Assembly: GCA_945829225.1 (NCBI GenBank)
Contig: CALZTY010000001.1
Location: 92,434-156,433 of the forward strand
Reading direction: 5' to 3'
Length of the DNA stretch: 64,000 bases
Source: an uncultured Bacteroidales bacterium
GTDB taxonomy: Bacteria; Bacteroidota; Bacteroidia; Bacteroidales; Muribaculaceae
Below are positions 43,747 through 53,063 of the stretch, piece after piece. The notes under the pieces are model-generated. The model searched no databases. It saw only the letters and a list, made by a program, of their open reading frames with translations, and was not told where the DNA came from. Made by a program: the position numbers and the translations under genes. Position 1 is the first letter of the stretch. The number at the start of each line of letters is the position of its first letter.

Positions 43747-45072
43747 TTATTCAAGTTCTTTGCGCAAGTAGTCGAGACCGTCGCGTACAATCTGCTGTAT
43801 GGGCAACTTTGACGTGTCGACATATTCACATAGGGCGAGGTCTTCGGGTGCAATCTCGTAGATACCCAGGGCTTCCATCTCGTCGATGTTGCGCGAAATG
43901 ATGGCTTTAAGCAAGTACTCAGCCATGATATCCATGGGCAGCACGCGGTCGTATTCACCACTCATAATCATTGCGCGACGACCGCCATTGAGGCGAGCAT
44001 CGGGGCGGAAAAGCCGGCGTAGCCAATGGAGGGGCAAGGCGGGGTAGATGCTCATCTTGGATGGAGCAACGGATGCCCAACCCATAAACTCGTCGACGTC
44101 GTTGCCCTCGGCAATGACAGTCACTTGTCGGTAGGGGAAGCGGAGGAAGCCCTCGGCTTCGTTGACAGCGGTACCGGTGAGCACGTTGCCGCTGATGATG
44201 CGCACATTGTGGTCGCTATTGGCGAGCACCCCGGCGGTGAGAGCCTTGATGTCGGCACCGATAGCGGTCTTGACGATGCAAGGCGTCGTTACCTCGGGTC
44301 CGGTCACTGCTACGGTGACGCTGCTGTCGACCTTGCCGGTGAGCAACAGATGTCCTATTCTATATAGTGTAACGATGTCGAGTGTCCATATGTTCTCGCC
44401 CTTGTTGACGGGCGCGATATTGGCAACCTGTACACCTACACATCCGGCGGGGTGTTTGCCCTCTACGTCGACCATCTCGGCACCGGGGATGTCTGCCAAT
44501 TCGCCTGCTCGGCGGCTGACATAAATCTTGCCGTCGGTAGCGGTGGCGAGAGCATTGACTGCTGCGGCAAGCGCCTTGTCTGCACCCTCGGGGAGCATCT
44601 GCACGGGCGAAAGCGCCAGCGGTGCGGTATCCATAGCGGTGACGAAGATGTCGCGCGGACGCACATCGGGATCGGGCACCACATCGTAGGGGCGACGTCG
44701 CAACATTGCAAAGAGCCCGGCGGCACCGAGCAATTCCACTATGGGACGTTTGATGTCGAATGTGAGGCTATTATAACTGTTGTTGTTCTCTATTTCCACA
44801 CGCAGTATCTTGCGACGCTCGCCGCGGACAATGGCTTTCACCTTGCCGGCTACGGGTGAGCATATGCACACTCCGGGATGAGCCTTGTCGTGCATTATTG
44901 CCGCACCGATTTCTACGTGATCGCCCTCGCGCACTGTGAGTTTGGGCGTGAAACCCGGGAAGTCGTCGGGTACTATGGCACAGCACACCGGCGAGATGCT
45001 TTTCACGGGCGAGGCGGCGCTCAGAGCGCCTTCGATGGGTAGGTCAAGACCTTTCTTTAACTTAAGGTACAT
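43747..45072 (-). CDS. nqrA: Na+-translocating NADH:quinone reductase subunit A
   Basis: A 441-residue soluble subunit linked to quinone handling at the cytoplasmic side. Family segments include LKKGLDLPIEG at the start, VREGDHVEIGAAI, and YGVYEI-like ALGIYEIAPEDLALCEYVD near the end. It is the first gene of nqrABCDEF, with a consensus promoter (45106-45137) about 30 bp upstream. The operon supplies a sodium-motive force from NADH oxidation, which can drive sodium-coupled transport such as the NhaC-type protein at 62090. Confidence 0.96.
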   Translation of the reverse strand: MYLKLKKGLDLPIEGALSAASPVKSISPVCCAIVPDDFPGFTPKLTVREGDHVEIGAAIMHDKAHPGVCICSPVAGKVKAIVRGERRKILRVEIENNNSYNSLTFDIKRPIVELLGAAGLFAMLRRRPYDVVPDPDVRPRDIFVTAMDTAPLALSPVQMLPEGADKALAAAVNALATATDGKIYVSRRAGELADIPGAEMVDVEGKHPAGCVGVQVANIAPVNKGENIWTLDIVTLYRIGHLLLTGKVDSSVTVAVTGPEVTTPCIVKTAIGADIKALTAGVLANSDHNVRIISGNVLTGTAVNEAEGFLRFPYRQVTVIAEGNDVDEFMGWASVAPSKMSIYPALPLHWLRRLFRPDARLNGGRRAMIMSGEYDRVLPMDIMAEYLLKAIISRNIDEMEALGIYEIAPEDLALCEYVDTSKLPIQQIVRDGLDYLRKELE

Positions 45073-45105
45073 AAATTATTCAGTAGAATTTACAAAAATT
45101 CGGTG

Positions 45106-45137
45106 CAAAATTAACAAATTTTCGGCAAATCGTCAAA
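45106..45137 (-). promoter_or_regulatory. Bacteroidetes-type promoter of nqrABCDEF
   Basis: Minus-strand TTTG (45137-45134), 20 bp, TAATTTTG (45113-45106): full consensus. Because this promoter lies downstream of the terminator at 45201-45236, the RNA gene upstream need not be a leader of nqr. Confidence 0.78.
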
Positions 45138-45200
45138 CAAATTGACAATTATTCCAATATTTGCTGTGTAATTCAATAAAACGTCAACACTTGGGGGTAT

Positions 45201-45236
45201 AAAAAAAGTCCTCGTCATTTCGACAATGATAAGGAC
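45201..45236 (-). terminator. Rho-independent terminator of the small RNA
   Basis: GTCCT-CG-TCATT (45208-45219) pairs with AATGA-TA-AGGAC (45225-45236), two 5-bp helices around a 2x2 internal loop with a 5-nt loop. On the minus strand it is followed by seven uridines (45207-45201). Confidence 0.85.
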
Positions 45237-45449
45237 CTAAGCCGATAGGCATAATCTGTGTTGATGAGTTGTTTTATAGCTCTCACAGTGCAGAGATTAT
45301 ATCATACTTACTTATCACAACACCTATTGAATGATGAGCGCGACATCGCATCGAACTTTTTCATTCTGCCTTAGCTTAGATTCTTTTGCCAAATAGTAAA
45401 TTGTAAATAATCAGGTCTAAGACTAAGTAGATAGGTGATTCAGTTATCT
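45201..45449 (-). ncRNA. Probable free-standing structured small RNA, family not identified
   Basis: No protein-coding frame fits this interval, but it has a consensus promoter, a strong terminator and several compatible stems, giving an RNA of about 250 nt. In plus-strand coordinates: 45321-45327 pairs with 45431-45437 and encloses two hairpins, 45370-45380 with 45416-45427 (11 bp, one bulge) and 45329-45334 with 45361-45366, the latter containing the small stem 45340-45343/45346-45349. A further stem joins 45251-45260 to 45291-45300 (one mismatch). It lacks RNase P and SRP signatures. 6S-type RNA is possible but I could not draw the single long rod expected of it. A cis-acting nqr leader is less likely because nqrA has its own promoter. 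Confidence 0.6.
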
Positions 45450-45454
45450 TGGTG

Positions 45455-45486
45455 CAAAGTTAGGACTAAAAATCGCGATTTGCAAA
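45455..45486 (-). promoter_or_regulatory. Bacteroidetes-type promoter of the small RNA
   Basis: Minus-strand TTTG (45486-45483), 20 bp, TAACTTTG (45462-45455): full consensus. The start is expected near 45449. Confidence 0.78.
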
Positions 45487-45610
45487 TTATTGACTTCGAA
45501 AATCTCCAAAATTAAGGCTATTTAACTAATGTATACAGATATTTAGGATAAAATTTAACTTTTATACCATATTTCGCAAATTTTTCAATAATTATTTGTA
45601 CATTTGCCAC

Positions 45611-46168
45611 ATGAAAACTCGTCTGCCCATCATAGTCCTCGCAGTCCTTGCACTGTGCGTTTCTTCCTGCCATTCCTCGCGCCATACCGTGCGAGGCGAC
45701 CGCGGTCAGCGTGGCTCGATCATCGAGGTCGACACAGGTGATATCCCTCGTGGTAACGACTCGCCGCGAGTTAGCACCACGCGACAGGGTGAGCGCATCA
45801 TCAGCGTTGCTCGCGAGTGGCTTGGCACTCCCTATCGCTATGGTGGCAACGACCGATCGGGTGTCGATTGCTCCGGTATGGTGTGTGCCGTATATGTTCG
45901 CGCTGTGGATATCAAATTACCTCGCTCCTCGCGCGAAATCGCTGAGTTTTGCCAATCCATCAGCCGTCGCGACTTGCGCCCCGGCGATTTGGTCTTTTTC
46001 ACTTCTCGTGTCGGTGGCGACCGCATCAGTCATGTCGCCATCTACATGGGTGATAACAAGATTATCCATTCTACTTCGTCGAGAGGCGTGATTATCAGCG
46101 ATTTGGATGAGAACTACTGGCGCACTCACTTCAAGTGCTGCGGACATGTCCGTGGGGTTAACTTGTGA
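45611..46168 (+). CDS. NlpC/P60 (C40) family cell-wall endopeptidase lipoprotein
   Basis: A 185-residue protein started at MKTRLPIIVLAVLALCVSSC (45611), a lipoprotein signal with lipobox cysteine at residue 20. Residues about 60-183 form a C40 peptidase domain: YGGNDRSGVDCSG with catalytic Cys87, then ISHVAIYMGD (His141) and IIHSTSSRGV (His153). Such enzymes cut gamma-D-Glu-diaminopimelate bonds in peptidoglycan stem peptides. A -7-like element TACATTTG at 45599-45606 is so close that the mRNA could be nearly leaderless, but no -33 element is evident. It opens the plus-strand peptidoglycan block. Confidence 0.92.
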   Translation: MKTRLPIIVLAVLALCVSSCHSSRHTVRGDRGQRGSIIEVDTGDIPRGNDSPRVSTTRQGERIISVAREWLGTPYRYGGNDRSGVDCSGMVCAVYVRAVDIKLPRSSREIAEFCQSISRRDLRPGDLVFFTSRVGGDRISHVAIYMGDNKIIHSTSSRGVIISDLDENYWRTHFKCCGHVRGVNL

Positions 46169-46227
46169 TCTTTGAGTGGCTCGGTTGTTAAAAGTGTTGT
46201 GATTAATTCTTAACAAAGGTTAATTTG

Positions 46228-46259
46228 TTGTGACATCTCATTAATTATTTATATCTTTG
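46228..46259 (+). promoter_or_regulatory. Bacteroidetes-type promoter before the 989-residue protein gene
   Basis: TTG (46228-46230), 21 bp, TATCTTTG (46252-46259). The start near 46266 gives a leader of about 31 nt and could serve the whole downstream run. Confidence 0.7.
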
Positions 46260-46296
46260 TCACAATTATAACGACTACCTTGAATCTGAGATAATA

Positions 46297-49266
46297 ATGA
46301 CCCTAAAACGCTTTGCCCTTACACTGGCATTACTTGCAATAGGCGCTTGCGCTGTTGTCGCTGCTCAGCGCGAGGAGGCGGTACTCGCCGTCATAAACAA
46401 CTATCGTCCCGGCTCGACAGGCTTCGGTGATATGAAAGTCAAAAAAGTCACCATCAGCACGTCGGCAAAGACCATCACCGTGGCATGCAATGATGTGACT
46501 GCCAATCTGCCACTGACCCTTGAGACTATGCAGTCGCTCAAGGATGATATCCGTCGTGCGCTCGGCAATGGCTACCGCAACTACACTGTGACCCTTACCG
46601 CCGGACGTCAAAACCTCGACGACCTCGTGCTCTTTGCTCCGCGCAAGATCTATTCCCCGGTCATTACCCCCAATCGTCAATGGGTGCAGCGCGATGTCGA
46701 CTTCGATGCCCCCGACGGACTCTCAAATGCAAATATCGCCCTGTGGCAGAGCCACGGCTGGTACTTTGAGCCTAAACTCAATCGCTGGGAGTGGCAGCGT
46801 GCTCGAGTGATGCAGACCGTCGAAGACCTCTACACTCAGAGTTATGTGATGCCCTTCCTCATACCTATGCTTGAGAATGCCGGTGCTTATGTGATGAGCC
46901 CTCGCGAGCGCGATACAAATCCCGTCGAAATTATCATCGATGCCGATAATGCCGCTACCCCGGGATACTCCGAGACCAACGGCAAGCAACGCTGGAGCGA
47001 TGTGCCGGTCGGCTTTGCTTGGGACGGCAAGCCTCTCATCAATGGCAGCCACCCCCACAGCGCCGGCAAGGCTCGTCAGGTGGCGACTGTCGCTCCCGAT
47101 GCCAATCTCTCGAGAGCCACTTGGAGCGCCGATATCCCAGTCACGGCTCCTTATGCAGTCTACGTGACTTATCCCCACGATGCCCATGCCGGCACCGTGG
47201 CTTATACTATTCACACAGCAGCCGGTGACAAGTATGTCAAGGTTAATCAGGCTATGGGAGCCGGCACTTGGGTGTATCTCGGTCACTATGTGCTTGCCGC
47301 CGGAGATAACCAAGTCGTCATTGCCCTTGATAACTCCAACGTCAATGGCGCCAAGGTAGTCACTGCCGATGCTGTCAAGATTGGCGGCGGTATGGGCATA
47401 GTCAACCGCATCGTTAAGGAACCCCTCGATTCCATCGACTATCAATATGTGGGTAGCGGTTATCCCAAATTCACCGAGGGCGCTCGCTACTTCCTGCAGT
47501 GGGCTGGCGCTCCCGATAGCGTATTCACCCCCACCGAATATGTCAACGACTACAACGATGACTATATGTGTCGCGGCAGATGGGTCAATTGGCTCGCCGG
47601 CGGCTCGGATATGCTCCCCGGCCGCGAGGGCTTGGGTGTTCCCATTGATTTGAGCCTCGCTTTCCACACCGATGCCGGCACCTTCACCAACGACTCTATC
47701 GTCGGCACCCTCGGTATCTACTGCTCCAAGGGCGATGGTGGCTCGACTTCGGCTGCCAATGGCACCGACCGCCTCACCTCGCGCGACTACACCGACTTGG
47801 TGATGACCAACATCGTCCGCGATGTCCGCTCCGTCTTCGAGCCCTCGTGGACGCGTCGCGGATTGTGGGATAAATCTTATGCCGAGTCGCGCATCCCCGA
47901 GGTGCCCGCCATGCTGCTCGAGTTGCTCTCCCACCAAAACTTCGCAGACATGAAGTATGGTCTCGACCCGGCATTCCGCTTTGTCGTCTCGCGCGCTATA
48001 TATAAAGGTATGCTCCAATTCCTCGCCCACCGCGATGGACGCGACTATGTGGTGCAACCCTTGCCGGTGCATAATTTTGCAATTACCGCCGCTACAGAGC
48101 CCCACACCTATCGCCTCTCTTGGAGCGAGCGCATCGACTCGCTGGAGCCCACCGCGCATCCTACACATTATATAATAGAGCACCGTGTGGGCGACGCTCC
48201 CGCCTTCGTTATGTTTGACACCACCGAGGACACCCACTATGATGTCACCATTACCGACACCGATATCCACTCCTACCGCATCATCGCCGTCAACCGTGGT
48301 GGCGCCTCGTTCGCTTCGGAGGTACTCGCCCTCTGCGACCTTCACAATGACTCCGAGCCTGTTCTGGTGGTCAACGGATTTACACGCGTCAGCGCTCCCG
48401 ATTGGTTTGAGGCTTCCGAGGCTATCGCCGGCTTCTATGACCAGCGCGACCACGGTGTGCCCTACATCAGCGATATCAGTTTCATCGGTTCGCAATTTGA
48501 GTTCCGTCGTGACATCCCTTGGATGGACGACGACGCAGCCGGCTTCGGTGCTTCGCGTGCCAACTATGAGACTCAAGTGATTGCAGGCAACGCCTTCGAC
48601 TATGTTTACATTCACGGCAAGGCTATCGCTGCCGCCGGTCACTCGTTTATCTCCTCGTCGGTTGAGGCTTATTGCAATGCTGATGCCGCCGGCGAGCCTC
48701 GCGTCGTCGACCTCATCCTCGGCAAGCAGAAAGAAATCAAGCGCGGGCGAGGCATCTATGGCACCTGCTTCAAGACCTTCCCGGCTGAGTTGCAAGCCAA
48801 GATTACCGCTGCGACTGCCGCCGGCACAGACTTCCTTATTACCGGTGCGTTCGTCGCTACTGACCTCTGGGACAATCCCAACTCCGATGCTGCAACCATC
48901 GAGGCTGACAAGGCTTTCACCGCCAACGTCTTAGGTTACAATTGGCGCGTTGGGCAGGCGACCGTCGAGGGTAGGGCATATCAAGTGCCGAGCCGTTTCG
49001 ATGCCTTCTCAACCGACAATTACACCTTCTCGGCTACTCTCAACACCGATTGCTACGCGGTCGAGTCCCCCGACTCTTTCTATGCAGCCGACCCCGCTCG
49101 CGGTTGCACATTATTTAGATATAATGAGAATAACCTCATCGCCGGCGTTGCCGTCAACTTCGACAACTACCGCACCGTGGTCATCGGCTTCCCCTTCGAG
49201 ACTATCACCGAGAGCGATGCCCGCAACAATCTCATGAAACAAGTCCTCAAATTTTTCAGTAAATAA
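46297..49266 (+). CDS. Large exported amidase-like protein with golvesin-type domain (often annotated xanthan lyase)
   Basis: A 989-residue protein with a signal peptide ([23 protein letters not shown]). Around residues 145-220, [29 protein letters not shown] and following resemble the start of an N-acetylmuramoyl-L-alanine amidase fold. The segment [10 protein letters not shown] and [23 protein letters not shown] (about 450-560) resembles its second half, so the amidase appears split by a golvesin/xanthan-lyase-like beta domain (about 225-370, containing [25 protein letters not shown]). A fibronectin-like segment (about 600-690) and an uncharacterised C-terminal domain follow. The context (NlpC/P60 upstream, muropeptide salvage downstream) supports a wall-degrading role more than xanthan cleavage. 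Confidence 0.72.
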   Translation: MTLKRFALTLALLAIGACAVVAAQREEAVLAVINNYRPGSTGFGDMKVKKVTISTSAKTITVACNDVTANLPLTLETMQSLKDDIRRALGNGYRNYTVTLTAGRQNLDDLVLFAPRKIYSPVITPNRQWVQRDVDFDAPDGLSNANIALWQSHGWYFEPKLNRWEWQRARVMQTVEDLYTQSYVMPFLIPMLENAGAYVMSPRERDTNPVEIIIDADNAATPGYSETNGKQRWSDVPVGFAWDGKPLINGSHPHSAGKARQVATVAPDANLSRATWSADIPVTAPYAVYVTYPHDAHAGTVAYTIHTAAGDKYVKVNQAMGAGTWVYLGHYVLAAGDNQVVIALDNSNVNGAKVVTADAVKIGGGMGIVNRIVKEPLDSIDYQYVGSGYPKFTEGARYFLQWAGAPDSVFTPTEYVNDYNDDYMCRGRWVNWLAGGSDMLPGREGLGVPIDLSLAFHTDAGTFTNDSIVGTLGIYCSKGDGGSTSAANGTDRLTSRDYTDLVMTNIVRDVRSVFEPSWTRRGLWDKSYAESRIPEVPAMLLELLSHQNFADMKYGLDPAFRFVVSRAIYKGMLQFLAHRDGRDYVVQPLPVHNFAITAATEPHTYRLSWSERIDSLEPTAHPTHYIIEHRVGDAPAFVMFDTTEDTHYDVTITDTDIHSYRIIAVNRGGASFASEVLALCDLHNDSEPVLVVNGFTRVSAPDWFEASEAIAGFYDQRDHGVPYISDISFIGSQFEFRRDIPWMDDDAAGFGASRANYETQVIAGNAFDYVYIHGKAIAAAGHSFISSSVEAYCNADAAGEPRVVDLILGKQKEIKRGRGIYGTCFKTFPAELQAKITAATAAGTDFLITGAFVATDLWDNPNSDAATIEADKAFTANVLGYNWRVGQATVEGRAYQVPSRFDAFSTDNYTFSATLNTDCYAVESPDSFYAADPARGCTLFRYNENNLIAGVAVNFDNYRTVVIGFPFETITESDARNNLMKQVLKFFSK

Positions 49267-49295
49267 TTTTAACCCTTATAACAACTAACTCTAAC

Positions 49296-50756
49296 ATGAA
49301 AACGACTATCAACTGCTTCCTCCCGTTTGCCGATGCAGCGCAGGTACGCCCCACCGTCGAATCACTCAAGCAATGTGATTTAGTATCCAAAATCGTATTA
49401 ATGGCTACAGACCCCAAAGCCGAAGCCATCGACGGTTGCGATCTCATCCACATCGACACCCTCAACGCTTCCTCAACTATGAAAAAAATTGCCGAGGTTG
49501 CCGACTCTGGTTTCATCCTCTTGTATACCAAATACGACACCTTGGTACCCGGTTACTTCGCTCTCAACCGTCTGGTACGTCTCGCCACTGACTCCAAGGC
49601 TGCTATGCTCTACGCCGACTCTTATAGCGTAGTAGATGGTAAGAAATCCAATGTTCCCGTTATCGACTATCAATTCGGCTCGCTCCGCGACGACTTCAAC
49701 TTCGGCAACTTGCTCTTCTTCTGCGCTGCTTGCTTCAAAAAAGCCGCTGAAGGCATCACCGCCGACTACAAGGCTGCCGGTCTTTACGACCTCCGTCTGC
49801 GCATAAGCCGTCTCGGCGACCTGGTTCACGTCAACGAATACCTCTATACCGAAATCGCTGCCCCCAAGAAGGAAGACGGCGAATCGCACTTCTCTTACGT
49901 CGATCCTCGCAACCGCGCCGCTCAAATCGAAATGGAGCAAGCCTGCACCGACCACCTCAAGGCTATTGGCGGATACCTCGAGCCTAAGTTCGATAAAATC
50001 GAATTCGACAAAGGCAACTTTGAATATGAGGCTTCGGTTATCATCCCCGTGCGCAACCGCGTCCGCACCATCCGTGATGCTATTCGCAGCGTCTTGAGCC
50101 AAAAAACCGACTTCCCCTTCAACCTTATCATCATCGACAACCTCTCGACCGACGGTACATCCGAAGCCATCGAAGAATTTACCTCAGATCCTCGTGTGGT
50201 TCACATCATCCCGCAACGCGACGACCTCGGCATCGGTGGTTGCTGGAACATGGGCGTTCACCATCCCAAGTGTGGTAAATTTGCCATCCAACTCGACTCC
50301 GACGACATCTACAAAGACGAAAACACTCTCGCCAAGATGGTAGCGGCTTTCTACGAGCAAAATTGCGGCATGGTTGTTGGTACATACATGCTCACCGATA
50401 TCAACCTCCAAATGCTTCCTCCCGGCGTAATCGACCACAAGGAATGGACTCCCGAGAATGGTCGCAACAACGCTCTGCGCATCAATGGTTTAGGTGCTCC
50501 TCGTGCCTTCTATACCCCTATGCTCCGCGAAATTAAAGTCCCCAACACCTCTTACGGCGAAGACTACGCTTTAGGCTTGGCTTTCTCGCGTCACAACCAG
50601 ATCGGTCGCGTCTACGACGTCGTTTACCTCTGCCGTCGTTGGGAGGACAACTCCGACCACGCTCTCGACATTGTCAAGACCAACAATAACAACCTCTATA
50701 AGGACCGCATCCGCACTTGGGAACTCCAGGCTCGTTGCGCTATGAACAAGAAATAA
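49296..50756 (+). CDS. Two-domain family 2 glycosyltransferase of the salvage operon
   Basis: A 486-residue protein without signal or membrane helices. Residues 1-230 look like a degenerate GT-A half ([20 protein letters not shown] at the start, [26 protein letters not shown]). Residues 245-480 are a standard GT2 domain: [33 protein letters not shown], and QLDSDDIY as the metal-binding DxD-type motif. It starts 29 bp after the amidase-like gene and its stop overlaps the DUF4922 start (TAATG). Neighbouring genes all concern peptidoglycan sugars, but donor and acceptor are unknown. Confidence 0.85.
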   Translation: MKTTINCFLPFADAAQVRPTVESLKQCDLVSKIVLMATDPKAEAIDGCDLIHIDTLNASSTMKKIAEVADSGFILLYTKYDTLVPGYFALNRLVRLATDSKAAMLYADSYSVVDGKKSNVPVIDYQFGSLRDDFNFGNLLFFCAACFKKAAEGITADYKAAGLYDLRLRISRLGDLVHVNEYLYTEIAAPKKEDGESHFSYVDPRNRAAQIEMEQACTDHLKAIGGYLEPKFDKIEFDKGNFEYEASVIIPVRNRVRTIRDAIRSVLSQKTDFPFNLIIIDNLSTDGTSEAIEEFTSDPRVVHIIPQRDDLGIGGCWNMGVHHPKCGKFAIQLDSDDIYKDENTLAKMVAAFYEQNCGMVVGTYMLTDINLQMLPPGVIDHKEWTPENGRNNALRINGLGAPRAFYTPMLREIKVPNTSYGEDYALGLAFSRHNQIGRVYDVVYLCRRWEDNSDHALDIVKTNNNNLYKDRIRTWELQARCAMNKK

Positions 50757-51691
50757 TGGAACTTAAAGTCAATTCCCAACAGATTGACCAATTCATCGCT
50801 TCACAAATTGCCGAGTGGCCTATGGCTGCCGGCAATTTTGAAGCGCTGAAGGGCGTCAAGGTCAAGGAGGTCGCTCTCCCCGGTTGGACAGTTAAGGTGC
50901 AGTTCAACCCCGCTCGTATTGTTTCTTCGTCGGCTAAGGTAGACGCTAAGTCGCTCAAGGAGCGCAAGTGCTTCCTCTGCAAGGAAAACCGCCCCGAGGT
51001 ACAGCGTGGCATCGATTATGGCAAATATACCATACTCATCAACCCCTTCCCCATCTTCCCGCGTCACCTTACCATCCCCGACCGCTCCCACACCGACCAA
51101 CTCATCAGCGGTCGCATCGCCGACATGATGACCCTCGCCGCTCAGTTGGATGAATATACCGTATTCTATAACGGTCCCCGTTGTGGCGCTTCGGCTCCCG
51201 ACCATATGCACTTCCAAGCCGGCAACAGCGACTTCCTCACCCTCGGTGAGGCGCTCGAGTCTGCCGACCTCAAGACAGTCGCTACCGATGGCGATGCTGT
51301 CCTCGCTGTCGTTGACTCCCTGCCGCTCAAGGTGTTTGTCATTGATGCCACCGACCCTGCTGCCGGTGAGCGCCTCTTCGACCGCCTCTACCGCGCAATC
51401 CCCGTGCCCGAAGGTGAGAAGGAGCCCATGATGAACCTCCTGTGCTTTGCCACTCCCGCCGGTGTGCGCCTCGTGGTCATTCCGCGCAAGCGCCACCGCC
51501 CGTCATTCTATGGCACTGAAGGTGAGGGTACTATGCTCCTCTCACCGGCATCTGTCGATATGGGTGGCGTGTTCATCACTCCCCTCGAGAAGGATTTCAA
51601 CGCTCTCGATGCCGACAAAATCCTCCAAGTTCTCGACGAATTGTGTCTCAGCGCATCTGAAATTAACGAAATAGCCCAAAACGTACAATAA
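50756..51691 (+). CDS. DUF4922 protein with GalT/HIT-like nucleotidyltransferase motifs
   Basis: A 311-residue protein started at [10 protein letters not shown] (50756), overlapping the glycosyltransferase stop by one base. Three motifs resemble the GalT branch of the HIT superfamily: a CxxC pair in KCFLCKENRP (Cys72, Cys75), NPFPIFPRHLTI (about 96-107, His104) and DHMHFQAG with H150-x-H152-x-Q154, the HxHxQ active-site triad of GalT, diadenosine tetraphosphate phosphorylase and GDP-galactose phosphorylase. A nucleotidyl-transfer or phosphorolysis reaction on a sugar nucleotide or dinucleotide is therefore likely (inference). No signal peptide, so cytoplasmic. The substrate is unknown; the operon points to an amino sugar. 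Confidence 0.75.
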   Translation: MELKVNSQQIDQFIASQIAEWPMAAGNFEALKGVKVKEVALPGWTVKVQFNPARIVSSSAKVDAKSLKERKCFLCKENRPEVQRGIDYGKYTILINPFPIFPRHLTIPDRSHTDQLISGRIADMMTLAAQLDEYTVFYNGPRCGASAPDHMHFQAGNSDFLTLGEALESADLKTVATDGDAVLAVVDSLPLKVFVIDATDPAAGERLFDRLYRAIPVPEGEKEPMMNLLCFATPAGVRLVVIPRKRHRPSFYGTEGEGTMLLSPASVDMGGVFITPLEKDFNALDADKILQVLDELCLSASEINEIAQNVQ

Positions 51692-51692
51692 T

Positions 51693-53033
51693 ATGGCTCA
51701 AGAACCCAATATCAGCGTCGGTATCCTCAGTAGCACTCACATCGAGGTGGCTTTCTATGGTGATTACCGCGCCGCCGACGGCTCTATTTACAATGGTCCT
51801 CAAGCCTTTGACATCCTTCCCGAGGGACGCATCGCTTGGCAAGGTCGCGAATACGACTCCTTGGATTTTAATCCCGTCGACTCCGCAAATGCTTCGTTCG
51901 AGATCAAGGACGTGGTCATAGGTGTCAACTTCCACTGGGAGCGCCGCGAAAATCAACGCTTCTCGGGCTCTTGTCGCATCATCGTTGAAGGCGATAAACT
52001 CACTATCATCAACGTCCTTCCTGTCGAGGATTATTTGCTCAGCGTTATCTCCTCCGAGATGAGCGCACATGCTTCCTTGGAACTTCTCAAGGCTCATGCC
52101 GTTATCTCGCGCTCGTGGCTCCTTGCTCAAATCGACAAGACTCGCCGCATCAAGCAGTCGGGTGAGGCTTATAGCGCTATGACTATCACCGACGACGAAA
52201 TCATTCGTTGGTACGACCGCGAGGACCATATCAACTTCGACGTTTGCGCCGATGACCACTGCCAGCGCTACCAAGGCATCACCCGCCAATCTACTCCCAA
52301 GGTTGCCGAGGCTATCGCCGCTACTCGCGGACAAGTCCTCACCGACCCCACCGATGGCGGCGCCCTCTGCGATGCCCGCTTCTCCAAGTGCTGCGGTGGC
52401 GTATTCGAGAAATTTGAATACTGCTGGGAGCCCAAGGAATTCAACTACTTGGTGGCTCGTCGCGACAGCACTGCTCCTACCGACTTCCCCGACCTCCGCG
52501 TCGAGGGACACGCCGCTCGCTGGATTAACACTCGCCCCGAGGCGTTCTGCAACACTGCCGACCGTAGCATCCTCGAGCAAGTCCTCAACAACTACGACCA
52601 AGAGACCACCGACTTCTATCGCTGGGATGTCTCTTACTCCCGCGAGGAACTCGCCGCGTTGGTCCTCAAGCGCTCGGGTATCGACTTCGGCGACATCATC
52701 GACCTCCAGCCCCTCGACCGTGGTACATCGGGCCGCATCTGGCGCCTGCGCATCGTCGGCACCAAGCGCACCATGATTATCGGCAAGGAATTGGAGATTC
52801 GTCGCACTCTCTCGCCCAGCCACTTGTACAGTTCGGCATTCACCGTGGAGCGTCACGACATCGACCCCGCTACCGGTATCCCCGCTCGCATCAGCCTCCA
52901 TGGCGCCGGTTGGGGCCACGGTGTCGGTCTGTGCCAAATCGGCGCCGCTGTCATGGGCGCCCGTGGCTACAATTACAACCAAATCCTCGAGCACTACTTC
53001 CCCGGTGCCGACCTCACTTCACTTTACAAATAA
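51693..53033 (+). CDS. SpoIID/LytB-domain protein without signal peptide
   Basis: A 446-residue protein. A beta-rich N-terminal part (1-105) precedes a SpoIID/LytB domain with EDYLLSVISSEMSAHASLELLKAHAVISRSW (about 113-143); in B. subtilis SpoIID the glutamate of this motif is catalytic for glycan-strand cleavage. The rest (about 165-440) includes RYQGITRQ, AIAATRGQVL, DARFSKCCGGVFE and the end motif GWGHGVGLCQIGA, all typical of the family. There is no Sec signal, TAT signal or membrane helix. It starts 1 bp after DUF4922 and precedes the AmpG-like transporter, so it may act on or bind imported wall fragments in the cytoplasm, unless export uses another route. Confidence 0.85.
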   Translation: MAQEPNISVGILSSTHIEVAFYGDYRAADGSIYNGPQAFDILPEGRIAWQGREYDSLDFNPVDSANASFEIKDVVIGVNFHWERRENQRFSGSCRIIVEGDKLTIINVLPVEDYLLSVISSEMSAHASLELLKAHAVISRSWLLAQIDKTRRIKQSGEAYSAMTITDDEIIRWYDREDHINFDVCADDHCQRYQGITRQSTPKVAEAIAATRGQVLTDPTDGGALCDARFSKCCGGVFEKFEYCWEPKEFNYLVARRDSTAPTDFPDLRVEGHAARWINTRPEAFCNTADRSILEQVLNNYDQETTDFYRWDVSYSREELAALVLKRSGIDFGDIIDLQPLDRGTSGRIWRLRIVGTKRTMIIGKELEIRRTLSPSHLYSSAFTVERHDIDPATGIPARISLHGAGWGHGVGLCQIGAAVMGARGYNYNQILEHYFPGADLTSLYK

Positions 53034-53063
53034 AACAACTTTCAATCCTTCATTAGCACGACA

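Noticed and set aside
45201..45449. Riboswitch or leader controlling nqrA
   Set aside because: A separate consensus promoter (45106-45137) lies between the terminator and nqrA, so a free-standing RNA is the simpler reading. Not fully excluded.
46723..48795. A 690-codon minus-strand open frame
   Set aside because: It is antisense to the 989-residue exported protein, which has a signal peptide and promoter. The antisense translation shows only low-complexity Val/Gly/His-rich sequence.
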